DNA of 64,000 nucleotides from MFZZ01 sp964582715 (GTDB lineage Bacteria; Patescibacteriota; Microgenomatia; UBA1406; GWC2-37-13), in assembly GCA_964582715.1 (NCBI GenBank), contig CAZOSM010000001.1, positions 372,001-436,000 on the forward strand. Direction: 5' to 3'. Both the position numbers and the translations under genes were made by a program. The notes beneath the pieces are model-generated. The model saw nothing but the letters and a program-made list of their open reading frames with translations. It did no database searches and was not told the DNA's origin. This document shows, in pieces, positions 52,532 to 60,982 of the stretch; the stretch's first letter is position 1, and each line of letters opens with the position of its first letter.

Positions 52532-52603
52532 AGGCGCGTACCGGAATCGAACCGGTGCATAGCTGTTTTGCAGACAGCCGTGTTTCCACTTCACCAACGC
52601 GCC
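52532..52603 (-). tRNA. tRNA-Cys (GCA)
   Basis: On the minus strand: acceptor GGCGCGT/ACGCGCC, discriminator T (U73, the Cys identity base), anticodon stem GCTGT/ACAGC with loop CTGCAAA (anticodon GCA), T arm CCGG-TTCGATT-CCGG. No encoded CCA. Confidence 0.95.
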
Positions 52604-52732
52604 GAGAATGAGTTATATTGTACCTTATCCTTGCATATTATTCTACGCAAAAGCACTACTATTTATTTAACACTCCGTTTATGATTTTCTTATCCCATAG
52701 CTCTTTTTAAACGTATAAGGTACAATACCAAT

Positions 52733-53752
52733 ATGCAAAAAGTAACTGTTCAATCTCCAGCAAATATTGCATTTATCAAGTATTGGGGTCAAACTGAACA
52801 TAATCTCTATATCCCCAAAAACAATAATATTTCTATGACTCTTAGTGGCTGTATCACGACCACAACCATAGAAAGATCTCCAGGTATTAAAGAAGATACT
52901 ATTGAGATTAAAAACATGAATGGCAGTTTTGAACCGCTTTCCAAAGATACCGTAAAAGGCAAAAAAGCATATGAACAGATAGAACGCATCCGCCAGATGT
53001 CTGGGTCCTCTGATAAAGTAACCATTAAATCTGTTAACTCATTTCCAAGTGATGCCGGTATAGCATCTTCGGCTTCTGGCTTTTCTGCTCTTACTGGGGC
53101 ATTGCTTTTGGCATTTGATCAGAAACAGGTGTTTGAAGATAAACAGGCATTTTCTAAAGAAGTTCGTTTAAGTGGATCTGCTTCTGCTGCTCGATCTGTA
53201 TATGGAGGGTTTGTAGAACTCCATACAGGAACCTCTCATGATGACGCTTATGCTGAACAAATAGCAGAGGAAGATTATTGGGATCTCGTGGATCTCATTG
53301 CAGTGGTGAATGCAGAAAAAAAGAAAACATCATCTTCTGAAGGTCATGAAACAGCAACAACAAGCCCTTACTTTAAGACACGGCTGGAAGAGGTCAAATC
53401 ACGTATCAAAAAAGCAAGGCAAGCAATTCAAGATAAAAATATAAAACTTCTTGGTCCTTGTATTGAAGAAGATGCCATCTCTATGCACATGGTTATGATG
53501 ACTTCCAAGCCACCTGCTTATTACTGGGAAGCCGGAACAGTTGCCGTGATGCACGATGTTTTGCATCTGAGAAATGAAAAAAATATACAAGTGTACTTTA
53601 CAATTGATGCTGGTGCGAATGTACATGTAATCTGTGAGAAAAAAGATGCAGATCTAGTGGAGCAAGCATTAAAACAGAATGAACTTGTCAAAAGTACTAT
53701 TTATAATGAACCTTATAAAGGTGCATCAATAAGCAATCAGCATTTATTTTAA
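52733..53752 (+). CDS. Mevalonate-pathway decarboxylase (MvaD/PMD-like, GHMP fold)
   Basis: The 339-residue GHMP-superfamily enzyme begins SPANIAFIKYWGQTEHNLY, the signature of diphosphomevalonate decarboxylase, and has the phosphate loop DAGIASSASGFSAL. Because an isopentenyl phosphate kinase follows directly (1 nt), the enzyme may act on mevalonate 5-phosphate to give isopentenyl phosphate, as in Roseiflexus and haloarchaea; residues that would separate the two activities cannot be judged by eye. TACAAT (52721-52726) ends 6 nt before the ATG. Confidence 0.9.
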   Translation: MQKVTVQSPANIAFIKYWGQTEHNLYIPKNNNISMTLSGCITTTTIERSPGIKEDTIEIKNMNGSFEPLSKDTVKGKKAYEQIERIRQMSGSSDKVTIKSVNSFPSDAGIASSASGFSALTGALLLAFDQKQVFEDKQAFSKEVRLSGSASAARSVYGGFVELHTGTSHDDAYAEQIAEEDYWDLVDLIAVVNAEKKKTSSSEGHETATTSPYFKTRLEEVKSRIKKARQAIQDKNIKLLGPCIEEDAISMHMVMMTSKPPAYYWEAGTVAVMHDVLHLRNEKNIQVYFTIDAGANVHVICEKKDADLVEQALKQNELVKSTIYNEPYKGASISNQHLF

Positions 53753-53753
53753 T

Positions 53754-54551
53754 ATGAAGGTAATACTCTTAAAACTTGGTGGCTCTGTTATTACAGATAA
53801 ATCCAACCCATACACAGCTCGACCTGAGAATATTAAACTTATTGTTTCAGAGCTTAAACAAGCTCTTGCAACTAATCCTGATCTACATATTATTCTTGGC
53901 CACGGTGCTGGTTCTTTTGCTCATCAATCGGCTAAACAATATAATACCATTGATGGTTTTACAACCAGTGAAGAGCGTTATGGTGCAACCGTTGTACGGT
54001 ATGATGTAATGCAGCTTAATACAATTCTTATCAAGGAATGTATCGGACAACAGATACCTGTATTTTCCTTGCAGCCTTCTGCATTTATCATGTCTGAAAA
54101 TAAGAAGCCAGCTCCATTCAGTGTAGATATACTATTGGAACTTCTTAAAAAAAATATAATTCCTTGTGTATTTGGTGATGTTATTGTTGATACACAACTT
54201 GGTTCAACCATTTACTCAACAGATACTATTTTTGCGCTTCTTGCTGAGAAGCTCATACAAGCAGATATTGAAATTGATAAAATCATTCATGCCGGAAATT
54301 ATGATGGTGTCCTTGATGTACAAGGAAACATAATCCCAGAAATAACTCCTCACACCTTTGATGAAATGGAAGAAGGCGTTAGTTCTTCTCATTCTGTAGA
54401 CGTGACAGGTGGTATGCTTAAAAAGGTAGAAGAATCACTAAAGCTTACAAAAATGGATATTACATCTGTCATTATAAGGGGAAATAAAGAGTCGAATATT
54501 ATACGCACTCTTACAACAACCGATCATATAGGCACATCAATCCACTCCTAA
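53754..54551 (+). CDS. Isopentenyl phosphate kinase
   Basis: The 265-residue amino-acid-kinase-fold protein has KLGGSVITDKS at the N-terminus and the IPK hallmark ILGHGAGSFAHQSAKQY, in which the His of GSFAH contacts the substrate phosphate in archaeal IPKs. VDVTGGMLKKVEESL near the end completes the family pattern. It phosphorylates isopentenyl phosphate to IPP, feeding undecaprenyl-phosphate synthesis used by the uppP, PBP and GT-C enzymes of this window. It follows the decarboxylase with a 1-nt gap. Confidence 0.93.
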   Translation: MKVILLKLGGSVITDKSNPYTARPENIKLIVSELKQALATNPDLHIILGHGAGSFAHQSAKQYNTIDGFTTSEERYGATVVRYDVMQLNTILIKECIGQQIPVFSLQPSAFIMSENKKPAPFSVDILLELLKKNIIPCVFGDVIVDTQLGSTIYSTDTIFALLAEKLIQADIEIDKIIHAGNYDGVLDVQGNIIPEITPHTFDEMEEGVSSSHSVDVTGGMLKKVEESLKLTKMDITSVIIRGNKESNIIRTLTTTDHIGTSIHS

Positions 54552-54607
54552 TTTCAGGCCTTCTAGTAGTATAAAAATTAAATTATCTTCAGTAACTTCA
54601 ATATCCC

Positions 54608-54637
54608 TTGACAAACATTCTAGCTTTCACGTATTCT
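54608..54637 (+). promoter_or_regulatory. Promoter of the 52-residue gene
   Basis: TTGACA (54608-54613) and TATTCT (54632-54637) are separated by 18 nt. The leader to the ATG at 54665 would be about 20 nt, with no Shine-Dalgarno motif. Confidence 0.6.
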
Positions 54638-54664
54638 AAATATTATTACCAATTTTAGAAAAAA

Positions 54665-54823
54665 ATGGCCAAAAAAACAGCAAAAACTACCAAAACAAAA
54701 ACCTCTAAGGCTCAAGCATATAATCCACATGATAGTCTTATTATTCAACTTGGGGTTATCATGATCATCGTTGCAGGTATCGCACTATTTGCATATGCGT
54801 ATGCACAATATGCTGTTAAATAA
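54665..54823 (+). CDS. 52-residue Lys-rich single-helix membrane protein
   Basis: The frame encodes a Lys/Thr/Ala-rich start (MAKKTAKTTKTKTSKAQAYN) followed by a polar stretch and one transmembrane helix (about residues 28-48) ending YAQYAVK. The histone-H1-like basic start plus single membrane helix recalls the product at 16547. A consensus-like promoter precedes it. It is too short for standard ORF cut-offs, but the composition and promoter support it. Confidence 0.65.
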   Translation: MAKKTAKTTKTKTSKAQAYNPHDSLIIQLGVIMIIVAGIALFAYAYAQYAVK

Positions 54824-54835
54824 TTACCTCACGTT

Positions 54836-55284
54836 GTGTCTGAAAAATCTCAAAATGAAACTTCAGCAGGGGGAATAGTATTCAGAAAAAAAGATGGCAT
54901 TGTATATTGGCTTGTTGTCCAACATAGTAAAGCCAGACACTGGGGATTTCCAAAAGGCCATATTGGAGATAAAGTACGTAATGAGAAACCTGAGGAAGCG
55001 GCTCTACGTGAAGTATTAGAAGAAGGAGGAATATCTGCCCAGATTATCTCTCATGATATATTTGATATACACTATGCTTACAGGTTAAATAATATGCTCC
55101 AAAATAAGACTGTATATTACTTTCTCATGGAGTATGTATCTGGTAATACAGAAGACCATGACTGGGAAGTAGAAGAAGCACAATTTCTAACCGAGGAAGA
55201 ACTACTTAAAACCCTTACCTACCATACAGATAAAGATGCTTTTGCCTGGGCAAAGAAGAAACTGAAAGAGCTTAAAAAAATCTG

Positions 55285-55285
<1 letters not shown>
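54836..55285 (+). CDS. Nudix hydrolase (Ap4A-hydrolase-like)
   Basis: The 149-residue protein has the Nudix box GHIGDKVRNEKPEEAALREV followed by LEEGG, slightly elongated between the first Gly and REVxEE, and the AGGIVFRKKDGIVYWLVVQH, then WGFPKGH start typical of diadenosine-polyphosphate hydrolases. It starts with GTG. The last base of its TGA is also the discriminator position of tRNA-Gly on the opposite strand, showing how tightly genes are packed. Confidence 0.9.
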
Positions 55286-55357
<72 letters not shown>

Positions 55358-55471
55358 AAAACTAATTAAGTGTCTCGACGAAGTCAGACTACTAACTTTA
55401 GTGAACTTAGTATATCAAAAGCTTTTCATTAGAACAACTACTTTTCCTTTGTATTCAAGTAAAATGAATAT

Positions 55472-57004
55472 ATGAAGTTGCTTCAGATATATAAGCCCTT
55501 TCTTTTATTTGCGACATCATTAGGTATCCTCATTATTATCGCTATACTTCTGAGGACGTTCATGGGAAATCTAGATGAAAACGATCACCTTACTGTTGGA
55601 TATCTTATGACTGAGGGAAGATTACTTTATAAAGATATATTTTCTCACCATTTCCCTTTTCCGTATTACTGGACATACCTCTTCACTTTTTTGTGGTCAG
55701 ATGGTAATCCTTCACGAACAATTAGTATCTTCAGACTGTCATTGACAGTTCTCCAGTTGATTATTTTTGCTACTGTTTTCATTTTATCTCAGAAAAAAAT
55801 AACAAAAATACTCTTTTCTTTCTGGATTATTCTTTTTTCTCTTTTTTATAGCTTATATCAGGGGAATCTCATACTGAGTGAATCATTTGGAGCAGTATTT
55901 ATTGCTGGCTACACTTGGATACTCCTGCCTATATTGTTTATATGGGAAAAGTATCATTTTGGTAAAGGAATAGCCCTCATAATGTTAGCGGCATTATCTT
56001 TTTGGACGCAACCACTTTACGGCTTACTCTATATTATTCCTTTCTTCTTTAAACAGAAAAGAGAAGAAAAACTCAAACTAGTATTTATTTCTGTTTCTAC
56101 AGTTCTTATTCCGTTAGTTATATTATGGGCAAATCACAAGTTAACTGACTTTATAGAACAAGCAGTGTGGTTTAATTACCGTGTATATCCAAAACCATTT
56201 TTCAATTATATACACCCTCATTCTACATTGCCTCCTATTTTGCTCACTGTTATCTTATTTTTCCAAAATGAATTTAAGCTCTTTACTTCAGTAAGTAACT
56301 GGTTGCAAATCTTCCAGTTTATAACTCATGTAAGCGTATATGTTATTTTGTTCACTCTTATAAAGAGAAAAGAATACATGTATTCTTTAATATTTATTTT
56401 GCTCCTTGCTACATCTCGGCTTCGAGAAATTAAAGTAGTTGCTGGAGTACCATTCAACTTTGGAATATATCCATTCATCGTAATTGGATCCATTTGTGCA
56501 GGCATGTTACTTTACTCTCTATTCAAGAAACATAAAGTAAGTGCAATAGTACTTGGACTTACGTTAGTTCTTTCCGCAGCAATTCCAATGAAGCCCATAT
56601 TTCTTCAATCTTTAGATCGTTCTTATAACTATAATGTATTCTGGAGTCCTAAACAACAAATTGGACAAACAATACAATCATTGACACATTCCAATGAAAC
56701 AATTCTCGTGTACCCGCATGATGTTGATTTATACTACTTCGCTCAAAGACTTCCTCCAGATAGATTCTTATATTGGTTCCCATGGATAGATATTGTAGAG
56801 AAATATAAGAAAGAAAGATTATATGCACTAAAAAATAATTCACCAGCAGTTATTTATACCGGAAGCTTTACCCATCTTGAGAACAAAAATTACTATGCTC
56901 AGTTTTTCCCCAACTTAACAAATGGATATATTCAGATAAAGAAAGAGAATAAGCCAACCGGTATTTGGCTCAGAGAAGACTTACAGGAAAGGTTAACAGA
57001 ATAA
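55472..57004 (+). CDS. GT-C-type membrane glycosyltransferase (GT39-like)
   Basis: The 510-residue protein has about ten transmembrane helices. The first external loop carries NLDENDHLTVGYLMTEGRLL, then YKDIFSHHFPFPYYW, the acidic-residue loop of GT39/PMT-like enzymes. It probably transfers a sugar from a polyprenyl carrier to a cell-surface acceptor. TAAAAT (55460-55465) ends 6 nt before the ATG. Its stop lies one base from the CCA end of tRNA-Phe on the opposite strand. Confidence 0.78.
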   Translation: MKLLQIYKPFLLFATSLGILIIIAILLRTFMGNLDENDHLTVGYLMTEGRLLYKDIFSHHFPFPYYWTYLFTFLWSDGNPSRTISIFRLSLTVLQLIIFATVFILSQKKITKILFSFWIILFSLFYSLYQGNLILSESFGAVFIAGYTWILLPILFIWEKYHFGKGIALIMLAALSFWTQPLYGLLYIIPFFFKQKREEKLKLVFISVSTVLIPLVILWANHKLTDFIEQAVWFNYRVYPKPFFNYIHPHSTLPPILLTVILFFQNEFKLFTSVSNWLQIFQFITHVSVYVILFTLIKRKEYMYSLIFILLLATSRLREIKVVAGVPFNFGIYPFIVIGSICAGMLLYSLFKKHKVSAIVLGLTLVLSAAIPMKPIFLQSLDRSYNYNVFWSPKQQIGQTIQSLTHSNETILVYPHDVDLYYFAQRLPPDRFLYWFPWIDIVEKYKKERLYALKNNSPAVIYTGSFTHLENKNYYAQFFPNLTNGYIQIKKENKPTGIWLREDLQERLTE

Positions 57005-57005
57005 G

Positions 57006-57081
57006 TGGTGCCGAGAGCGTGAGTCGAACACGCATCTGAGGTTTTTCAGACCCCCGCCGTGACCACCTTGGCTATCTCGGC
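57006..57081 (-). tRNA. tRNA-Phe (GAA), CCA encoded
   Basis: On the minus strand: acceptor GCCGAGA/TCTCGGC, discriminator A, then an encoded CCA (57006-57008). Anticodon stem GGGGT/ACCTC (one G-U) with loop CTGAAAA gives GAA. T arm GCGTG-TTCGACT-CACGC. It is one of two tRNAs in the window with an encoded CCA. Confidence 0.93.
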
Positions 57082-57132
57082 TTGATTCTTTGTATTATAT
57101 CTGTTTTGATTCTTCTTGACTAGTCCAACTTG

Positions 57133-57205
57133 TGCGTCTGGATGGATTCGAACCATCGACCCCTACTTTATAAGAGTAGTGCTACTACCACTGAGCTACA
57201 GACGC
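57133..57205 (-). tRNA. tRNA-Ile (TAT)
   Basis: On the minus strand: acceptor GCGTCTG/CAGACGC, discriminator A, D arm GCT/AGC with GGTAG loop, anticodon stem CTACT/AGTAG with loop CTTATAA (anticodon TAT), variable loop GGGTC and T arm GATGG-TTCGAAT-CCATC. The anticodon TAT reads AUA directly, whereas most bacteria use a CAU tRNA modified to lysidine. No encoded CCA. Fold is canonical. Confidence 0.88.
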
Positions 57206-57271
57206 AATAATAACAAATGTATTATATCAGTTCTATTGTATTAGTAATGAGAATCTGAATACTAATATAAA

Positions 57272-58330
57272 TTAATTCATGTGTTTCTTAACAGTGTTAT
57301 GTTTGATATAGGCCAAATTAAAAAACATCCATAAACACATAGCAATTGCAAGATAAAGCTCACTTAACTCTTCACCTTCAGTAAACCTTCCTGAAACGTA
57401 ATAAAACCTAAATAATACATATACCAGATTTGGAATAAACAAGACAAATAAAAACCAACGAGTTGTGATAAGCCTTATAAGAAAGTTCATAAAACTGGAG
57501 AGGTATTTTTTTGCAAATGAATAGCCAAACCAGCTCAGTAATCCATATAAATTCACTAGGAAATAGATTACATATACATACGGAAATATATGTACATTAT
57601 TATGTATTGTTAATTCTTTCTGTGTATTTACTTCCTTTAAATGTTCAGGCGTATCTATATTAAAGATTCTTTGCCCCCAAGATATTTCTTCTGCTGCAAT
57701 AACAAATAACCCAATTGCAAAAAGAGAAATAACAATCTTAATCCATAGCTTTTGCTTATTAGAAAAAGATAATAAAGTAACATACTTCAAACTATATACT
57801 GCAAGAATACTTCCCCCCAGATAAAAAAGCATGGTGGCATATTCAATAACACCATCCTCTGCGATAAGGATGCTATATAGCGAAGGATTTATCCAAAATA
57901 TTCCAAAAAGATGATATAAGGCAAACGAAGCTGATACGATAAATTGCTTATACGTATGTTTGAAAATTGATTTATCGATAAAGGGTATACTCAAAACATA
58001 AAATGCCAGACCCAACATTCCGGTCTGGACAGGATCTATATGGAAGTTAGCATAAATATAATTTGGATATGTATATTGTTCAATAAAACGTAATACAATC
58101 GCAATGAAAGTAATCGCAGGACCTAATATATAAAAGCTTTTCTCAAATATAGCAATCCAAAAATCTTTTTTCGTGAATAAACGAGTAAAAATCGATACCA
58201 AAATAAGGAGAATAAATAACAGATTTGGATTTATCCCTGTTTTCGCCTGTACCACACCAGGATAAATGAGGGCTTCAGCGCATAATAGAGCTATAATGGT
58301 AATATAGAAAAAAATCCCTAAGAAGGCCAT
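57272..58330 (-). CDS. Multi-pass membrane protein with EEISWGQR motif
   Basis: The 352-residue protein has about ten transmembrane helices and a distinctive AAEEISWGQRIFNIDTPEHL motif near residue 210, in a loop between helices. The motif recurs in uncharacterised bacterial membrane proteins that I recall but cannot name. TGcTATAAT (minus, hexamer 58336-58341) ends 5 nt before the ATG. Function unknown. Confidence 0.7.
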   Translation of the reverse strand: MAFLGIFFYITIIALLCAEALIYPGVVQAKTGINPNLLFILLILVSIFTRLFTKKDFWIAIFEKSFYILGPAITFIAIVLRFIEQYTYPNYIYANFHIDPVQTGMLGLAFYVLSIPFIDKSIFKHTYKQFIVSASFALYHLFGIFWINPSLYSILIAEDGVIEYATMLFYLGGSILAVYSLKYVTLLSFSNKQKLWIKIVISLFAIGLFVIAAEEISWGQRIFNIDTPEHLKEVNTQKELTIHNNVHIFPYVYVIYFLVNLYGLLSWFGYSFAKKYLSSFMNFLIRLITTRWFLFVLFIPNLVYVLFRFYYVSGRFTEGEELSELYLAIAMCLWMFFNLAYIKHNTVKKHMN

Positions 58331-58441
58331 ACTGCATTATAGCACTTCCATTCCATTGCTATTACTAACAAGTACTATTTTATTACTTACTTATAATTGT
58401 CCTCTCAATAAAAACTTACATTGTGATGCAATAATAACGCT

Positions 58442-58813
58442 ATGAAATCACCACTAACAAAATATGGTTATCTATGGATTACAGCTATTCTTTTTCTTTT
58501 AAGCCTTTTCGGCCACTGGTATTATGGATGGGAAGCATATATTAATGAACAACAAGATCACCAACAGGAAGTAAAATTTAATGAATACGTAACAGAAATG
58601 AGCCGGGATACGTTCGAAAACTGGCAATCAGAGTTTCTTCAGCTCATCTGGCAGGTAGCTGGACTTTCTTTTTTATTTTTTGTTGGTTCTCCTCAGTCTA
58701 AAGAAGGCGATGAAAGAAAGGAAGAAAAACTTGATCTTATTCTTAAAAAACTTGATGAAAAAAATGCAGCTAAACACTTAGCAAGACTTGATGAAAAGTA
58801 TCCCCGTCAATAA
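58442..58813 (+). CDS. DUF6766-like small membrane protein
   Basis: The 123-residue protein has two transmembrane helices (about residues 10-28 and 65-83) around the conserved-looking DTFENWQSEFLQLIWQVAGL, then a charged coiled tail (EERKEEKLDLILKKL). The ENWxSEFLQ pattern fits DUF6766, an uncharacterised family; family assignment from memory. TGcAATAAT (58427-58435) ends 6 nt before the ATG. Confidence 0.72.
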   Translation: MKSPLTKYGYLWITAILFLLSLFGHWYYGWEAYINEQQDHQQEVKFNEYVTEMSRDTFENWQSEFLQLIWQVAGLSFLFFVGSPQSKEGDERKEEKLDLILKKLDEKNAAKHLARLDEKYPRQ

Positions 58814-58911
58814 CCTCTTACTTTTTCATTGATACCTTTTGTAACCACAAAAGTTGTTGAGGCTAGTGAATCAATTCCAGCTTGTGATTTATATTAAAAG
58901 TGCAGAAGAAT

Positions 58912-58985
58912 TGGTGGACCTAGCCAGAATCGAACTGGCGACTGTGCAATGCGAATGCACCGGTATACCACTTACCTATAGGCCC
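58912..58985 (-). tRNA. tRNA-Ala (CGC), CCA encoded
   Basis: On the minus strand: acceptor GGGCCTA/TAGGTCC with the G3-U70 pair that marks tRNA-Ala, discriminator A and an encoded CCA (58912-58914). Anticodon stem GTGCA/TGCAC with loop TTCGCAT gives CGC, reading GCG. D and T arms are regular (T arm GCCAG-TTCGATT-CTGGC). Confidence 0.9.
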
Positions 58986-58994
58986 TGTAGTCGG

Positions 58995-59066
58995 TGTCCC
59001 CGACAGGAATCGAACCCGTATCCTAGGCTCCGGAAGCCCATGTTTTATCCATTAAACTACGGGGAC
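58995..59066 (-). tRNA. tRNA-Arg (CCG), overlapping the uppP stop
   Basis: On the minus strand: acceptor GTCCCCG/CGGGGAC, discriminator A, anticodon stem TGGGC/GCCTA (one G-U) with loop TTCCGGA (anticodon CCG). The first 10 nt overlap the last codons and TAG stop of uppP on the same strand. No encoded CCA (ACCGAC follows). Confidence 0.92.
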
Positions 59067-59845
59067 ATTCCTAAAATAAATAGAAGTATTATACCAACAA
59101 CAATACGGTACCAACCGAATAACGAAAGAGAGTTCCTTTGGAGATATTCGATAAACCATTTCACTCCGAAATAAGCACTAGCAAATGCAACTACAGTTCC
59201 CAAAACAAGGATAAACACTGCATTCATATTGGAGTACAAAACTTCCTGCATCTGGTACAGGTCAAACAATGAAGCTCCAAGAATGGTTGGTACCGAAACA
59301 AGGAAAGAATACTTTGCCGACTCTTCTCTTTTATATTTCAACATCATCATTCCAATAATTACTGAGCCAGCACGAGAAACTCCAGGCACAACAGCTAAAG
59401 CCTGAACAAAACCGATAATAACAGCATCTTTTAATGTAAGTGACTTAATTGATTTTTCCAATATAACTTTCTTTTTAGAAACGAGCTGCTCAATAAGAAG
59501 GAAGATAAAACCGACAATAATAAATACTGTTGTGGTAAAACCAATGCTTTCAAAAAATACTCCTTTGATAATACTATAAAGTACATAACCAATAATTGCA
59601 GTTGGGAGAAAAGTTGCTGCAATCTTTAGCATCATATCTCGATTTGTAAGCAGATCCTTCCAATAGAGTAAAACAACAGCTAGTATGGCTCCAGCCTGGA
59701 TCACCACAGTAAATAACTTTACAAAGTCAGTTTGTTCGATCCCAAATAAGATATTTGCCCAGATAAGATGAAATGTAGAAGAAATAGGAAGAAATTCAGT
59801 TATTCCTTCAATTACTCCTAATAGTATTGTTTGAATGATGTTCAT
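59057..59845 (-). CDS. uppP: Undecaprenyl-diphosphatase UppP (BacA)
   Basis: UppP recycles undecaprenyl pyrophosphate to the monophosphate carrier. The 262-residue protein (start ATG 59845) has about eight helices and both active-site motifs: EGITEFLPISSTFHL and PGVSRAGSVIIG. A weak SD (AAGGAAG) precedes the ATG and TATACT is read from the minus strand at 59856-59861. The open frame could begin at 59884. It ends with a TAG inside tRNA-Arg and is divergent from the GT4 gene. Confidence 0.95.
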   Translation of the reverse strand: MNIIQTILLGVIEGITEFLPISSTFHLIWANILFGIEQTDFVKLFTVVIQAGAILAVVLLYWKDLLTNRDMMLKIAATFLPTAIIGYVLYSIIKGVFFESIGFTTTVFIIVGFIFLLIEQLVSKKKVILEKSIKSLTLKDAVIIGFVQALAVVPGVSRAGSVIIGMMMLKYKREESAKYSFLVSVPTILGASLFDLYQMQEVLYSNMNAVFILVLGTVVAFASAYFGVKWFIEYLQRNSLSLFGWYRIVVGIILLFILGMSP

Positions 59846-59855
59846 TGCTTCCTTT

Positions 59856-59863
59856 AGTATAAT
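59856..59863. promoter_or_regulatory. Shared bidirectional -10 for uppP and the GT4 gene
   Basis: The 8 bp AGTATAAT holds TATAAT for the plus-strand GT4 gene (59858-59863; 8 nt before ATG 59872) and TATACT for uppP on the minus strand (59856-59861; 10 nt before ATG 59845). Two divergent promoters therefore share one AT-rich core and should compete for polymerase. Confidence 0.6.
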
Positions 59864-59871
59864 ATGAAGTA

Positions 59872-60978
59872 ATGAAAATCGCATTAGTCCACGATCAGCT
59901 GCAAGAGTTTGGTGGTGCAGAACGGGTACTTATATCCCTCAAAAAGATTTTCCCAGAAGCAGATGTCTTTACTTCTTTTTATAATCCAAAGACTTTGGGC
60001 ATCCATGCTTCACATTTTAAGGATTGGAATATCATTACTTCATGGGGTGACAGAGTTGGTATTTTCAAAAAATGGTACTCACCTTTAAGATTTTTAACTC
60101 CTTACATCTGGGAACCATTTAATTTCAATGAATATGACCTGGTGATTTCCTCATCCGGGTCTTACATGTGTAAAGGGATTATTACTAAACCGCATACAAA
60201 ACATATCTGTTACCTTCACCATCCACCACGATATCTGTATTATTACGAAACAGCCCGTGAATGGCAGAAGCACAAACCAATCGAGATCTATGGTCACCTT
60301 ATAAATCATGAACTACGTCAATGGGACTACTTATCTTCTCAACGAGTAGATTATTTTATCGCAAATTCAGAAGAAACACAAAAAAGAATTACAAAATATT
60401 ATCGTCGTGATTCTAAAGTGATATATCCTCCAGTAACTATCCCAGAAAAAGCAAGTAACAGTGGCACTGGAGACTATTACATCACAACTTCAAGACTTGC
60501 TCGGGCTAAGCATGTAGATGTACTTATTAAAGCTGCTAATAAACTAAAGTTTAAGCTCAAAGTCATTGGTTCTGGTCGTGATGCAGAAAATTTAAAAAAT
60601 ATGGCTGGATCAACAGTAGAATTTTTATCAAAAGTGTCAGACACAGAGTTTGAAGAACTATACAGAAATGCAAAAGCATATTTATTTGCTTCAGTGGATG
60701 AGGAATTTGGTATCGCACCAGTTGAGGCACTTGGGTATGGAATTCCAGTAATTGCGTATGCATCTGGTGGCTTACTGGAGATTGTAGAAGATGGTAAAAA
60801 CGGTTTCTTATATTATGAGCTTAATGAAGAAAATTTGAGCCAAAAGATTAAGAAGTTTGAGAGTCTCTCTGAAAAAGGAGTACTTGAAATGAGAAAGCAT
60901 GCTCGAGCTTCTGCAGAACAATACTCATTTGAAAACTTTAAAAAACAACTTCTTTCTTACATTGATTCACTAAAATAA
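59872..60978 (+). CDS. GT4-family glycosyltransferase
   Basis: The 368-residue GT-B enzyme has the N-terminal LVHDQLQEFGGAERVLISLK (GG-AE nucleotide-sugar loop) and the C-terminal donor-binding EEFGIAPVEALGYGIPVIAY, with the E-x7-E motif. It uses a nucleotide sugar in the cytoplasm and probably builds a surface glycan. It is followed 4 nt later by mutM. It shares its promoter core with uppP. Confidence 0.92.
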   Translation: MKIALVHDQLQEFGGAERVLISLKKIFPEADVFTSFYNPKTLGIHASHFKDWNIITSWGDRVGIFKKWYSPLRFLTPYIWEPFNFNEYDLVISSSGSYMCKGIITKPHTKHICYLHHPPRYLYYYETAREWQKHKPIEIYGHLINHELRQWDYLSSQRVDYFIANSEETQKRITKYYRRDSKVIYPPVTIPEKASNSGTGDYYITTSRLARAKHVDVLIKAANKLKFKLKVIGSGRDAENLKNMAGSTVEFLSKVSDTEFEELYRNAKAYLFASVDEEFGIAPVEALGYGIPVIAYASGGLLEIVEDGKNGFLYYELNEENLSQKIKKFESLSEKGVLEMRKHARASAEQYSFENFKKQLLSYIDSLK

Positions 60979-60982
60979 CATC

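Noticed and set aside
58854..59174. 106-residue plus-strand open frame
   Set aside because: It runs straight through tRNA-Ala and tRNA-Arg and into uppP on the other strand; it has no coding-like composition of its own.
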